DNA from: Nematostella vectensis
Lineage: Eukaryota > Cnidaria > Anthozoa > Actiniaria > Edwardsiidae
Direction: 5' to 3'
Assembly (NCBI RefSeq): GCF_932526225.1
Contig: NC_064039.1
Location: forward strand, 12,356,139-12,420,138
DNA length: 64,000 nt
This document shows, in pieces, positions 23,408 through 36,017 of this stretch. The translations under genes and the position numbers were made by a program. The notes under the pieces are model-generated. The model was not told the DNA's origin, ran no database searches, and saw nothing but the letters and a program-made list of their open reading frames with translations. How positions within the stretch are numbered: position 1 is the first letter of the stretch; each line of letters opens with the position of its first letter.

Positions 23408-25331
23408 GCGACCAACTCAACTCCGCCCCGATGTTAAACGACTCCTTCACTGCAAAAGGCGCTTTGCGCGCGAGCCTGCGTTACACGGCCGAGGATGACC
23501 AGTGGCAGACCTCAATGTGCAGCCTGCGCGAGCGCAACAAGCACATGTTCAATAATGAGCTATTCAGCGATGTCCGATTCTTGGTGGGGCGGTCGGCCAA
23601 GCAGTCCATACCGGCCCATAAGTACATCATGTCAATTAGCAGTCCTGTGTTCTCGTCCATGTTCTTCGCCTTTGGAGCGTTACAGGCGGAGCAGCTAACA
23701 CGTGAGCAGGTAAATATTGGCATATATCTGAGCAGTAATCACGTGAGCAGGTAAATATTAACCAATATCTTAGCAGCTATTACGTGAGCAGGTAAATTTT
23801 AGCAAATACCTTAGCAGCTATCACATGAACATGTAAATGTTAGCAAATACCTTAGCAGCTATCACATGAACTTGTAAATGTTAGCAAATACCTTAGCAGC
23901 TATCACGTGAACATGTAAATATTAGCAAATACCTTAGCAGCTATCACGTTAGAAGGTAAAATAATATTAACAAATATCTTAGCAACCGAGAATATATCAA
24001 ATAAAAGTAAACAACCAATAGCTGGGCATTTATTATGTGAACAGGTAAACATCAAATAGGCTGAGCAAGTATCAAGTGGACAGTCTATGGCATGTAATTT
24101 ACAAAAAGTAAGCTGGTCTGATAGTCATTTATTAGCCATATCTATTGCTTATTACCAGATCGAGATCTCCGAGTGTGAACCGGCCGCATTTCTGGAGCTT
24201 CTTCGGTACTTATATTACGACGAAGTACAGCTGACAACCATTACAGCACCGGAGGTACTTTACCTGGCTCGCAAATACCTAATTCCACACCTGGCCGATA
24301 TCTGCACCGATTTCCTTGTCACAAATCTAACGGTGGACAACTCCTTAACTGTCCTAGACCAGTGTTGTATGCTGGGAGTCGGCAAGGGTCTCGAGAAACA
24401 ATGCTGGGACATTGTGGACAAACGGGCCGAGAATATAGCCGATGATGTCACGTTTGTGGAAATCGACCACGGAACACTGACTGCCTTTCTATGCCGTGAC
24501 ACTCTTGTTGCCAAGGAGACGACATTGTTTAACGCCGCGGTACGCTGGGCTGGCAAAGAATGCCAGCGATTGAAGCTGCCGCTGACCGCTGAAGCCAGAC
24601 GGCAGGTTCTCGGGGATACGTTTTACTCCATCCGATTCCCGCTGATGTCAATGAAAGATTTTACGGATCAAGTTGCTCGGTCGGGCTATCTGACGTACGA
24701 AGAAGTCGCGAATATGTATATCGGATTTAACTCGGGATTTCAGAAATGCCATGTAAAGTTTCCAATCAGGCCCCGTGGGACGTCTAAGGTATCTAAGGAA
24801 AAAGAGTCAGGATCAAGCCATGACGATTCGCCGCTGTACAGGTGCAAAAGGTATATCGGTTTCCCAGAGCTGCGCAGGCGTGAGGTGGATGATGGTGTCG
24901 ACGAAGAAGAATTGTCTGAGCTTCTGCTCACCGTGGATTATCCGGTGATTCTTGCTGGTGTCAGCTTTTTCTCTGTCAAAGTCGACAATGAAAGCGAAGA
25001 GGAGTACAGAGTTAACGTCATCTTGACCGATAAATCCGGACAAAAAGTGTCCGAGTTTGAAGGCCACCTCAAGTGCACTGATGAAGACGGCATACAAGAC
25101 GTACTGCTATCACCTAGAGCGCGCCTGACCAGCGGCGATACGTACACCATAAGTGTACGCACGGAGATCCCAACTCGTATCCATGGTAACCCTTTGACGC
25201 GTGACGTCACTTGCGAGGGAGTAAAGTTTAGTTTTTGTGATGGAAATGGAAGTGAAGCAAGAATTGAAAATTCAAATTCGGAAAATAACAATCAGATTGC
25301 TGGAGTAATTTTCTGCTTTCCAAAAAAATAA
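23404..25331 (+). CDS. BTB-BACK-PHR domain protein of the BTBD1/2/3/6 family, 2 exons
   Basis: Exons 23404-23709 and 24159-25331 join in phase 0 to 492 residues, close to the family's usual 480-540. BTB domain at about residues 50-150 (ELFSDVRFLVG, IPAHKYIMSISSPVF; the exon junction falls inside it before IEISECEPAAFLELLRYLY), BACK domain at about 160-290 (CCMLGV, CWDIVDKRAENI, AVRWAGKEC), and a C-terminal PHR-like beta domain at about 335-485. Family members are substrate adaptors for CUL3 ubiquitin ligases and some act in neuronal development. It is diverged enough that I do not assign one vertebrate paralogue. Start taken as MSDQLNS; no in-frame ATG lies further upstream before a stop. GC content is higher than in flanking DNA, as expected for coding sequence. 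Confidence 0.93.
23699..24055 (+). repeat. 41-bp minisatellite in the BTBD intron, containing copies of its 5' splice junction
   Basis: Units of about 41 bp begin ACGTGAGCAGGTAAAT at about 23699, 23741 and 23782, then as diverged forms at 23823, 23864, 23905 and 23946, with a last trace near 24036. The first unit is the real exon end plus donor (GAGCAG|GTAAAT); the next two keep the donor sequence intact. Confidence 0.9.
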
Positions 25332-25349
25332 TTGAAGCTGCTTGAGAAA

Positions 25350-25355
25350 AATAAA
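25350..25355 (+). terminator. polyadenylation signal of the BTBD gene
   Basis: AATAAA 19 bp after the stop codon ending at 25331. Close, but usable; later AT-rich sites are also possible. Confidence 0.4.
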
Positions 25356-26218
25356 CTCTGCGAGTACACGAAGATACGGAGACAGACACAAATGTGATAA
25401 TTTAAAGATTGTCTTTTTGGGTTGAATTATGTACCTTTGCATGTAATATATTCATACATATAATATGTTTACCAAGGTGGTTATACGCAGAAAGTATACA
25501 CAGATCTTCATATCTTCAATTCTTTAATCCTATACCCAGCATTTTCTATGTGAAGCCTGGTTTGACGGAATATACATATGTCTGATACGTGTGTATTAAT
25601 AATACAGGACGCCCGTATACTTGTTCTAGATTCATGGAACATGTGTAGGAGACTTTACCCTGTTCAAATGTTTTTAAACATTAAAATATTCTATCGGTTT
25701 TTAAGGAGGCTTGCGTTAGTAATTCTTTATAGCATTTTTTTTTCAATTTGACTTTTTTTTGACAAATTGAAGGATAACGCAATGTTGCCCGAAGCAAAGG
25801 GAGAAAATTGAGTATGCGGACAAAAAAGTTTACATGGTCATTTAAGACTTGCCAGTGATCCCCATCATGCCTAAGTCATGTCTCTCCGCAAATTTAAAGA
25901 AAAAACATAAGTTATTTTTGGAAATATATTGTAAACTTCACAAACTACTGGTCTGAATAACCTTAAATCGGTTACCGATAAATAAAAATAAAACAGTAGC
26001 CCATTAAAAATGGATGATTAAATATAATCATCTGAAAACATAAATGAAATCGGATGAGATTTGAGACTTCTAAACGTTTAAAAAAGAATGAGCTGAACTG
26101 AACTGAACTCGAGCCCGGTCAGTAAACGAGTGAAGCTCGAGCCTCTGTCGTACCCAGGGGTAGGGTTTGCTTGTTGCGTAGTAGGAATCCATTTTCAAGA
26201 TATTAAAATTTTAATTCC
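25356..26218. other. intergenic, no gene seen
   Basis: AT-rich downstream flank of the BTBD gene with no supported ORF, RNA gene or clear repeat. Confidence 0.4.
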
Positions 26219-26720
26219 ATGACACAGGCTTTGTACCCTGGTTCCAGAGCCTCGTGCGTCTCTCTATTCAGTGACCGAACTGTGGACATTGAGAGAGAGC
26301 CCTTCTTGGTTCCGATGGACCGGCCTTCAAGGAATGGCAACTCCAAGCGCTTCCATAGAACACATTCCAAGTGCAACCAGCATGCAAATAGCTTTTTCCC
26401 GTGGTCTATAAAATTTTGGAACAATTTACCAGGTTCAATTACCGACATAAAAGAAAAGGGCAAATTCAAAGAGAAGCTTCAGCAGCATTTAATTGATAAT
26501 GGCCAGTGGTTCTAGTATTCAAGTTATAAATTAATTAAGCTAAATTATTTAATTGAATTACTTTATTGAAAATTATTTTATAAATTTATTTTACAAATTA
26601 TGAATATATTGTATAAGTTATGTAAATTATTACAGATCTGTATATTTTTACCTTGTATTTATTTATACTGATGTGATACCGACATGGTTTTATCAGTTAA
26701 TAAAGTAGAAGTAGAAGTAG
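26219..26720 (+). mobile_element. 3' end of a non-LTR retrotransposon (reverse transcriptase tail)
   Basis: An open frame to the stop at 26513-26515 encodes a motif typical of the C-terminus of CR1/L2/RTE-type reverse transcriptases: HANSFFPWSIKFWNNLP followed by a KFKEKL helix. After an AT-rich 3'UTR it ends in a short (GAAGTA)n-like repeat at about 26703-26718, as many such elements do. Only the last ~95 residues remain; the element is 5'-truncated. Confidence 0.7.
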
Positions 26721-26812
26721 ACCGAATAGAGAGACGCTCTATTCGGTCACTGAATAGAGAGACGCTGAATAGAGAGACGCTCGAGGCTCTGGGACCAGGG
26801 TACAGGCCCTGC
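26225..26812. repeat. inverted repeat flanking the retrotransposon tail
   Basis: About 50 bp at 26225-26281 (GCGTCTCTCTATTCAGTGACC core) recurs inverted at about 26725-26812, where the GAATAGAGAGACGCT piece is present three times. It may be a second element nested here or an inversion during insertion. Confidence 0.6.
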
Positions 26813-27569
26813 GCTTATTGCTGGCTCATGATTGGTTGATATAGGGGGGGTTTGTTGGGGGTTTGCCTCTACCCATAACTCATCGGGCTTTGGGCACGTA
26901 AAACCGGTTGTACTGATCACGTGGTAGTGTAACATCTTCAAGTTATAACTATCTCGCCGAACGTCTTGGCGATTAATATCGCAAACGGTTAGTATTCACA
27001 CTTCTATAGGGCCTTTCAATCCCACTGATGTAAGGTAGGGTGGTATTGTGGTCTAGATTCTTATTTTTAGCAAAATCGGTCTTAACTTCGCTGAACATTC
27101 ACACGTGGAATTACATCTGCGATGCACATAAATGTTTACATCTAACCGTAACCGGCTTCTTTTTATACAGTCTCTTACCTACCTGGCTTAGAACCTGTTT
27201 AGAATGTTGTGGAATGGATAGCAATAACGTTAAGAATTTGTTCGTGCATCATTCGAATTACTAACTGTTAACACTGTAAAAAGAACGCTTGCAAAATGAG
27301 ATCATCTCACTTATGAATCTTGTATTCGCTTGGTGAAACAAGTTGAAACTACTTCATACACTACCATTTGTACTTTGTCGATCGTGTTACCTTGACTTGA
27401 ATCTACCGATGTAAAACGAATTCCTGAAAAATTCTGTCTGTTATAGGATAGGGTAGGTTATATAAAATAGTCCTATAGTCTTTAAACTATTTGTATTTCA
27501 AAATTTAAATTTCAGTAAGAATCGTTTTTTGTGTGCATAAACTATTGAATATCCACTAAGACTGATTGT
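26813..27569. other. intergenic, no gene seen
   Basis: No supported ORF or recognisable repeat; upstream flank of the sideroflexin gene. Confidence 0.4.
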
Positions 27570-27783
27570 TTCTCTTCCGATTAGTTTTGACGGAAAATGC
27601 AAAAAAAAAAAACATTTCAAAATTGTGAAAGCTGTGTGTCTATTGGAAGTGTCTTTTAGGATGTGACCGATAATTTAGAGTGGATGGCATGTGTAATAGT
27701 TGCAGATTCTAAAAGATTCTTTTGTCTCTTTCCAGTTTAGGTTTCTGTCAACCCTCTGGAAGTAAACTGGTGACAATGTAACT
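27570..27783. mobile_element. left-truncated copy of the TTAA MITE
   Basis: Aligns along its length to 13355-13546. The right end keeps AAACTGGTGACAATG and is followed by TTAA at 27784-27787; the left inverted end is missing. It lies about 110 bp before the sideroflexin start codon. Confidence 0.65.
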
Positions 27784-27894
27784 TTAAATTCTAATTAATC
27801 TGCAGCAAGGCTCAAAGAACTGTAGTCTTCCATCTTCTTATCTATATAAACCTGTCAATTCATTTCCAGAAACAAAAGATCTAGAATAATTACA

Positions 27895-30800
27895 ATGGAG
27901 TCGGCAAGGCTTCCTAGTGGCAGAATTGATCTGGATAAACCCCGATATGACCAAAGCACTTATATGGGAAGGGCCAAGCACTTTTTCACCGTCACAGATC
28001 CAAGGAACATTCTACGCTCAGCTAAAGAGCTTGAGGAATCCAAACAGCTCTTGATTAAGTACAGGTTAGTCCAAAAGTGTCTACACTTAAAGCACTTTTA
28101 TGCTTTGATACTATGTCAGCCAAGCTGTCCTTGCACAACACCTCCACATCTCTGAGATCATTATGACAAGGCTGAGACATAAGAAGACAAAAAGGGGATA
28201 CAGACCATAAAGTCAATCAACCATCTAAACCAATCAGTGGCTTTCAAGTTTTTAGTGTTCCATCATTTGCCATGTCACTATTCCCAAACGAGAAATGGAT
28301 TTGAATCCTACAGGACAACAAATTCCACTACAAGGTTGGTACCGGTAATATTATTTTTAATTTACTTTTCTTATAGACGAGGGGAGGAGCCTAAGGGCAC
28401 CTCGGATGAGCAAGTTTGGTGGGCAAAGAAGACATATGAATCTGCATATCACCCTGATACTGGGGAGACTATGTTTATTCTGGGACGGATGTCAGCACAA
28501 GTCCCTATGAATATGACCATTACTGGTTGTATGATGACTTTTTACAGGTAGGAGACCCTTGTATCATTGATCATGACTATTTTGGCCTTTTGAATTGATT
28601 TGAATTGTAATTAATAATACAATCGACCTTCTATACACCTAAAGTGAGTGGAGTATCCCTTTTTTAACCACATATTTTTTTCTATCCGACTGCATAAGTG
28701 CTAGTGTGAATTATACAATAGGATTATTTTTGATGGTCTAGCAGTAACATTAGATTTTTGGATCTCCAATCCGAGTGTGTTCTTGATAATTCAAGTCATT
28801 AATGGTATCTACAATGTGAATTATGCTTCACAAATATCTATACCAGGATAATGAATAAGGCCGGTTTGTTGTATAATAGTCATGTGCATTTATGTTGTTT
28901 GCCATGTGCTTGCTTGCTTTTTGTAGACAATTTTGAATGTATATTTTATAAGTATTTAAAAGATGATGTGTGATGTGATGTGATGTGTGATGGCTATAAA
29001 AGCATGCCCTACAAGGCTCGTGCATTCTAAAGTATTTTATAAGTTTGAAGTTGTGTGATTATCTTTAATCAATTGATTACTGTAAAAGACCATTATGTCA
29101 TTCCTTTAACTATTTACACTTTTATTTTAGGACTACCCCAGCAGTATTATTTTGGCAATGGATTAACCAATCTTTTAATGCAGTAGTTAACTATACAAAC
29201 AGAAGTGGAGATTCCCTGCTCACAAACAAGTAAGCCAGTATAAATGACTAACATTCCATAGGATTAGTTGTAGCATCGACATGGCATGTACAGATCTGTT
29301 TTGTTTAACTTAAAATTCTATTGTTTGCAGGGAGTTATCTATAGCATATGCACTTGCAACTGGTGGAGCTATAACTGTAGCACTTGGATTAAATTATGCA
29401 ACAAGGGTATGTAATTGCATAGGAGTAACTACAGTGGAGAATTTAAGCCCTGAAATTGGTGAAATTCATAATTATAGTACATTCCTCAAAAGCTGTTCCT
29501 CTAGAAAACAACCACAGTGGATTGTAGATCTCAGAGAATTTTTATCTTATACTTATACTTATCTTAAAATGCTTATCAAGTGCTGTTTGTTGCAGGGGGC
29601 TCCTCCCCTCATCGGAAGATTTGTACCATTTGCAGCAGTTGCAGCTGCAAACTGTGTCAACATCCCATTCATGCGTCAAAGGTATATGCTCCATTTACAT
29701 AGTGAATCCTCTATATACAGACCCCCTTTGCAAAGTCAAATATTCTTGTCAGTCCGTGGCCACAGTCACATTTTCACAGGCCTATCTTTTGCAATATTTG
29801 TGTTGAAGAAAAAATTGTGACATTCTTTCTTATATTTTATTTTTGTTGCCTCCAGAGAAATCTTTCATGGAATCCCCATCACAGATAAAGATGGGAACAG
29901 AATAGGAGAATCTAAGGTAAATTAGTGTAATTTATTTTACCTATTTTAACATTTGAGAGAAATATCACAAGTTATTTTTTAGTTTGACTCCATTACTTGA
30001 TTGACAGGCGGCAGCAAGGAAAGCTATTGCTAGTGTTGTTTTCTCAAGAATAGGCATGGCAGCACCTGGAATGTGTGAGTATCCCAAAAAAAATTATTAT
30101 TGGACAGACTTCCAAATTCTAGTGGCTAGGGAATCCTCTAGACTCCTCCTCAGGCATCTCTTCTCACGGAAAGAAAAAAGCGTTCTTTTTTCAATGCGGG
30201 ATTCCTGTGGCGAATAGAAGAGAAAAATAACGCAGGGGGGAGGGAGGCAAAAAAAAAAGAAAGAAAAGATAGAGATGCCTACCATATATTGACACACTGA
30301 ATGACATCTGCGCATGTGGCACTACGCATGACATTTTCTACCATCTATGGGAGGGTAATTAGGAATTTGTAAAGAATATGATACTAACCGGGAGGAAGAG
30401 TAGAAATTCATCCATGAACTAGGACATTCGGAGTCAATATGGATCGTTTTATTGAGTCCCTCACAGAGACGAAGGAATTCGCCAACTTTCAAAATTCATG
30501 GCCACATCCAAACTTATTTGCATTTCCATTGTATTTATTGCGCCGTTCTATAGTAATCAAGGTGTGCAGTTGCTCCGAAATTCAGGGTTTATGCTTCGTG
30601 TGCTTGGAACGCTAAAGACCGAAGACGGCAAAGCCTCAATTGAAGTGAAAACCGAGACGGCGAAGTCTCAATTGAAGTGAAAACCCTAAACCAAGCTGAA
30701 AGCAGTCACGTTTACATGGTCAATAAAAGACAACAGAACAGTGCTGATTGAGCTCGATCACGTTGCCGTCGGTGAAGGCAAACATTCAGCATCGAATTCA

Positions 30801-33800
30801 CTTTTTAGAATCTATGGATCCTTTCTTTTCATTAACTTCCCGAAAACCTTTTTTGTATCCCATACTAGCAAATGGCTTTTGACATATCTTGAAATATCGG
30901 AATGAGTTCGCTTTGAAGTAGAATCTTCGCTTTCGCATGCCATGTTTTTTCCTCCGCAAATTAAGGGTCAGGTAGGCGACGTGTCGTGTCCACTGAGGTG
31001 ACACGCCATGTCCCAACTGTTCGATATATGGCAGGCACTCCCTTTTTTCTCCTCCTCCCTCCCCTAGTTACCAGTATCCCATGTCCTAAAATTGCAAGCA
31101 CAGGTATCCCATAAATCTGAATAAAGGCCATTACAGAGTATAGAAGAGTTGCCTGTAGAGGAAGCTAGGAATCCTCAATTCTGATAGATGTTTTGGAACT
31201 TTTGCACAAAACTACCTGGAATAAACAAGAAAAAGGTATCATCCTTACTGGAAGATAAGGATTGCATTTTATGACGTGTTATTACGTCAGCGGTCTTTTT
31301 AGCACATGCGCGATTTTCGTATAGTGTATGCAATTTTTCGTGTCCACACCACAGGTTTCCCAGTCGGCTGATTTGTATTTTGATTTTATGCTGATCTGTG
31401 TTTTATAGCGCATGCTCGAGTTTCATATAGTGCATTTTTCATGTCCACACCATAGGCTTCCCAGTCGGCTGATTTGTACTGTATATTGATTTCATATCGA
31501 TCAGCGGTGTTTTAGCGCATGCGCGAGTTTCATATAGTGGATGCAATTTTTCGTGTCCACACCACAGGCTTCCCAGTCGGCTTATTTGTTTTTTTTGGTA
31601 TCATGTAGTCCAGACCTGGGACTCTCTTTGCGCTCAACATTCTGGCTCGCGTTAAAGAGGGTAAAGTATTTATTTCATGTGTTTGCGCGAACATGTACCA
31701 ATCAGCAATCTTCACTCCAAAAGTTGAAATACCAGCGCACGCAATAACGGACGTGCCTAAGATGGGTCGCTTCCCGCTAGACCTTGTCGAGTGCAGAGCT
31801 CCGAAAATCGATCATCGCTAAGTTGAAAATAATGTTTTGTACATGTAAAGGAATATCAGCGAACTACTTGGGATTTGTTTTCTATAAAAACGCGATAAAT
31901 ATGATTAAAAATCAAATTCCAAAAAAGCGTGCACTTGTTTGAAATGACGCTGTTGCCTAAAGCGTGCGTGTGAAAATAACAAAAACGGAAAAGCTCTTTG
32001 ATTGATATATTTTCCAGACTCTAATTATCATCTGTCCTGTTCTCAGAAAATATTGAAAACGAAGTATTTACCCACGACCAAAATCAGCATATTATTTCTG
32101 AAATAAACCCTCGCTTGTCCCTTTTGCAGCCATCTTGAACTTAAGCAGCCATGCCACACTGCATATATGCGGTGTATTTTCGCGCATGCGCATGCAATAA
32201 ATACTGGACCCTCTTTCACGCTAGCCAGAATGTCAAGCGCAACGAGAGTGCCAGGTCTGGACTAGATATCATGCTGATCAGCGGTCTTTTTTGAGAACCC
32301 CTGAAACATGTTCGTCCCGTTCTCGGACCATTCACTTTCTATTAGAAACTTCTAGTCATATGCTACAGTATTCACATGCTCTTAATGGATTTCTAAAGTA
32401 CATGTTTATTATTTCTTTATAGTCCTCCCTCCTTTTGTTATGAACCACTTGGATTCTAAACCTTTTATGAAGGTAAGAAATCATTTTTTTAATTGTGTTC
32501 AATCAAATATTCTAACTCATTTTGACATATATGTATATATTTTTTTCAATCAAAATATGGTCTACTGTAGCTGCATCATGCTAGAGACCTGGATGCCATT
32601 TCAAACTGTATAATTTTCGATCTTTATGTTTTTAATATTCAATGCATATTTCATAAATTGCTCAAATAATTATGGTTAAAAATGACTCAAATGGAAATAA
32701 TATTATATTGTTATTCTTGTTGTTTTTGCATTATATAACTCAAATACTGTAAATTATTGGGATTTCCTAAGGTATAGTGTTGCTTTACATTGCTGTGTTT
32801 TGTTTTTTTGTGTTTTTGTTATCCAGAGACTTCCATGGCTTGCATCGCCAATTCAAGTTCTCCTAGTTGGGTTTTGGTAAGCTTGCTGATTCTGTTAAGA
32901 AGAGTTTATTCCAGACGATTTTCTGTGACTTAAATCGTCATTTTTTTAAAGTTTGAAAGATTTTGTTAGTTGCACAGCTGGTTGTTATATATTTGATTTA
33001 GATAATTTGAAAGTCAAGGTTTCAAAAGCTGAAACCTAAGCCATACAAGCCATACAAAAAAAAAACAGTAATGATAGAAGAAGAAAAATAGGACAGTAAA
33101 CAAAACAGGTCTTTTGGGGTCCAATATTTCCGGCCAGCTTTAGCTCCGGTCTCTTCGGGTTCGACATATCCCACTTCCGACACCAAGTCGAGTACACAGG
33201 ACGAGTAATGAGCTAGCTATGAGTGACTGTACATTTATTCCCAATCCAACATGGCAGACTCCAATCATACAGTGAAGCTGTCTGCCGCTGACCAGCAGAC
33301 CGCTGACCAACACAAACAGCTCATAAAATGCTATATGCAACATGTTGAACCAAGTAGCCCAACATCTAGCAACAACATAAAAAACTCATGCAACAAGCAG
33401 CACAATGTTGGCTGGTCCTATAGCAATCTGCAAGGTTTTTTCAAAAAAATATATGGGGTAGTAATAACATGCAGCTATTAAAACTGATTGTGCCGCTGTT
33501 TAAATATGAGTATTATTTACCTGTTACAGTCTGGTTTTTGCTACACCATTATGCTGTGCAATCTTCCCACAACAGAGGTATGTGATGTGACATAGTGAAG
33601 GGGGGGCAGGTGAATAGGTTTCGGCCCCGAAATGCTCACGGATTACAGATTTTGATAATTAGTTCAGCGGATTGGCGGAATTTGGAAATACAGCGGATCA
33701 CGGATCTCTTGACAATTTTGGCGTGGATTACGGATTTTGACTGCTTTGATGGTTGAATTTCAAATTTTAAATGAATTTGAATTGATAATATTTTTTATCT

Positions 33801-34291
33801 GTCAAACCATGCAGATCTAAAAATATCTGCGGATCCACGGATTTGCCCCAAAAATGTAGCAGATCGGCTGATTTACATACCCCTATTCAACCCCCCCCCC
33901 CCCTGAAAGGCTCACACAAAATTTATGTGTCAAGCAGATAGGGTAGGGAGAGTGCATTATCACATTTTATTTTTCATTCATTCCATGTTATTAAGCCCAC
34001 CCTCCTTATATTACACACCCTGTGTATCACTGTAATCTGAGGATGAGCTTCCTAAGTAGGTAAACAACCCCCCTTCCCCTCCCCTTCTAAGAAGCCTATA
34101 CTGTTAATTTTGTCATAATTTCCAACCACTCTTCTACTGTACTTTGCTACCATTATTGTCATTTCACTATGCAATAAATATGCATTTACAGCTCGATTGC
34201 TGTCAGTCATCTTGAGCCAGAACTACAAGCCAAAATAAGAGAAAAATATGGTGATTCACTAGATGCAGTATTCTTCAATAAAGGACTATAG
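27895..34291 (+). CDS. SFXN1/3-like: sideroflexin 1/3-like mitochondrial serine transporter, 11 exons
   Basis: Exons 27895-28064, 28377-28547, 29131-29229, 29331-29406, 29596-29681, 29856-29916, 30008-30074, 32423-32472, 32827-32876, 33530-33577 and 34192-34291 join in phase to 325 residues (human SFXN1 is 322). Strong matches in order: [20 protein letters not shown] at the N-terminus, the YHPDTGE loop, [88 protein letters not shown] and the end FFNKGL. Sideroflexins are inner-membrane proteins; SFXN1 carries serine into mitochondria for one-carbon metabolism. Several hydrophobic segments fit this. Intron 7 (30075-32422) holds nested repeats. No defects seen; whether it is the SFXN1, 2 or 3 orthologue cannot be settled by eye. 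Confidence 0.96.
30500..30640. repeat. dispersed repeat copy shared with the OAT intron
   Basis: A stretch here (GGCCACATCCAAAC and TTTATTGCGCCGTTCTA) recurs inverted at about 37290-37375 in the first OAT intron. Limits and class are not clear. Confidence 0.5.
31280..31605. repeat. about 105-bp tandem repeat, three copies, in sideroflexin intron 7
   Basis: Three units share GCATGCGCGAGTTTCATATAG and CCCAGTCGGCTGATTTGT landmarks at about 31304, 31411 and 31516. A further fragment (ATGCTGATCAGCGGTC) reappears at 32270, on the far side of the element at 31606-32264, so that element appears to have inserted into the array. Confidence 0.75.
31606..32264. mobile_element. 659-bp inverted-repeat transposon in sideroflexin intron 7
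   Basis: Ends read TAGTCCAGACCTGG on both sides (inverted), and the similarity continues inward for about 55 bp with mismatches. No coding capacity. Flanks share TATCATG on both sides, a possible target duplication with small offset. Confidence 0.75.
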
Positions 34292-34951
34292 TTTTATTAC
34301 TTGAGGTAGGACACAGAGATGAAATTTAAGAATAGGTAACATAGTCTAAATCAAACAGATTTCACGAATTTGGGGGGTGTTCAAAAATGTAAAAACGTGT
34401 GAGTGATTGTCATGCTTTTGTTTTTATGAATTTATTGGAAAAGGGTTATTTCCAGTTTGACCCTGTACTTTATACAAATCACTGTCCTGGGGCAGATGTG
34501 GGAGTTCTAATAAGGGGAGGGGGAGGGGAGGGAGAGGGGGAGGGCGGAGCAACAATTTTGAAGAAGGGGACTGGGCCAAGTTGATTCATTGTTTTATCTG
34601 CAAATAGGGGAATTGGGCACGCTCGGTCCGTCCCAAATATGATGTCCACACTGTCCAAAATATGTATGTCACACTTGTGACATAATGTTTGTATGCATAC
34701 AATCATGCTGTTAAGATCTAATGTAAAAAAATGATGATAAGTTATGGGCTCTGTGTGTTATGTCCTTCTCTGAATTGCATCATTGTCAGAGGAAACCCAG
34801 AGTTATTTTCTGTCTTTTCATTTTATCATGAAAGAAAATGTAAAATTTCTGGATTATTCTGAGGATTGAGTTGTATTTACAGTATATGGTGATTGGATGA
34901 GGGGGGAAGTCGGTCTAAGTATTTCAATATGATAAAACGTCTTTTTTTACC

Positions 34952-34957
34952 AATAAA
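34952..34957 (+). terminator. possible polyadenylation signal of sideroflexin
   Basis: AATAAA about 660 bp after the stop codon. A second AATAAA at 35152-35157 is equally possible. Confidence 0.3.
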
Positions 34958-35651
34958 AATATAGGGTGAGACATGTATGTTGTTATCTGTGGTTCCTGTG
35001 TTTAATGAAAGCTGCTGATGTTACAAGGGTGTAACACATTACCAAAAATGAATTTAAACAGCTGTTTTGAATGTGAAGTGGGATATATTGTTATGGATTT
35101 GTGGTTTTCTTTTTTTTTTTTTTAAGATAAACATCCAGCATCTGAGATTGCAATAAAGTCAGAAGGAAGGAAAAGTTCTTTGGTGTGTAATGACATCCTA
35201 GTGGCCTGAAATTATACCCCCAAATCCAAAACTTCCTAAATACAAACAAAACTTCAACAGAGATCCGGATACTCAAGGATCCATCCAGGGAATATAGATA
35301 TCTTCAATAGAAATCAATATAAAAGGACTCTGTTGTCAAAAAGCAATCTTGATTCACAGGTGGGCCACATCTGGGTCTGTCTTCTTTATTCAGTTTACCC
35401 CTAATTCTTGGAAGAAGCTAATAACGAAAAACATAAAATATGTTATGGGAGTATAGAAGGAGAAAAAATGATTGCAAGATGGACACCCTTTCCATTATTA
35501 TTATTGTTATTATTATAATGATTATTATTATAACCTATATTACCTAAAGCCATACAAACATTAGTAACCAGATAGTAGAGAATCTGTGAAGCTAGCCCAA
35601 ACAGGTATTCATCCCATTGTTATTCCATTGATGTAACCACACAATTTTTGG

Positions 35652-35712
35652 GTAGCTTTGTTTTTGAAAATGAGCGAGAAAACTTTCTCACTCATTTCCA
35701 AAAACAAAGCTA
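35652..35712. repeat. 61-bp near-perfect hairpin
   Basis: AGCTTTGTTTTTGAAAATGA pairs with TCATTTCCAAAAACAAAGCT around GCGAGAAAACTTTCTCAC. It could be a tiny MITE or fold as an RNA hairpin. Confidence 0.6.
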
Positions 35713-36017
35713 AGCGAAAAAAAATCAAATTACTATCATGATTTGAATAGGAGCCCTCCTTCAAATAAGCGCCCCCCCTTACACTAACATGCTCACATAA
35801 CATAACGGGCTTATTTATTATTTCTTCAACTTTTATATATAAGCGCATGTTTTGTTCTCAGTCCATTCAGAAGCTTTATTTTTTGCTGAAATGAAATAAG
35901 TCCCCCCCTCTCCAATAAGCGCCCCCCTGAAGACCCGAAAATTTACGGTTTTAGTCATTACGGTATGACTAACTCCCTTTTGATATGGAAAAGAAAAAAA
36001 ATCCCCTTTCATTCTCA

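Larger units (their letters stand above)
34300..36013. other. intergenic between sideroflexin and OAT
   Basis: No gene seen. Contains a G-rich tract (34513-34547), an AATAAGCGCCCCCC repeat motif at about 35765 and 35917, and a short hairpin at 35652-35712 listed separately. Confidence 0.4.

Noticed and set aside
35091..35276. Minus-strand ORF ending in poly-Lys
   Set aside because: Arises from an A/T tract; no other support.
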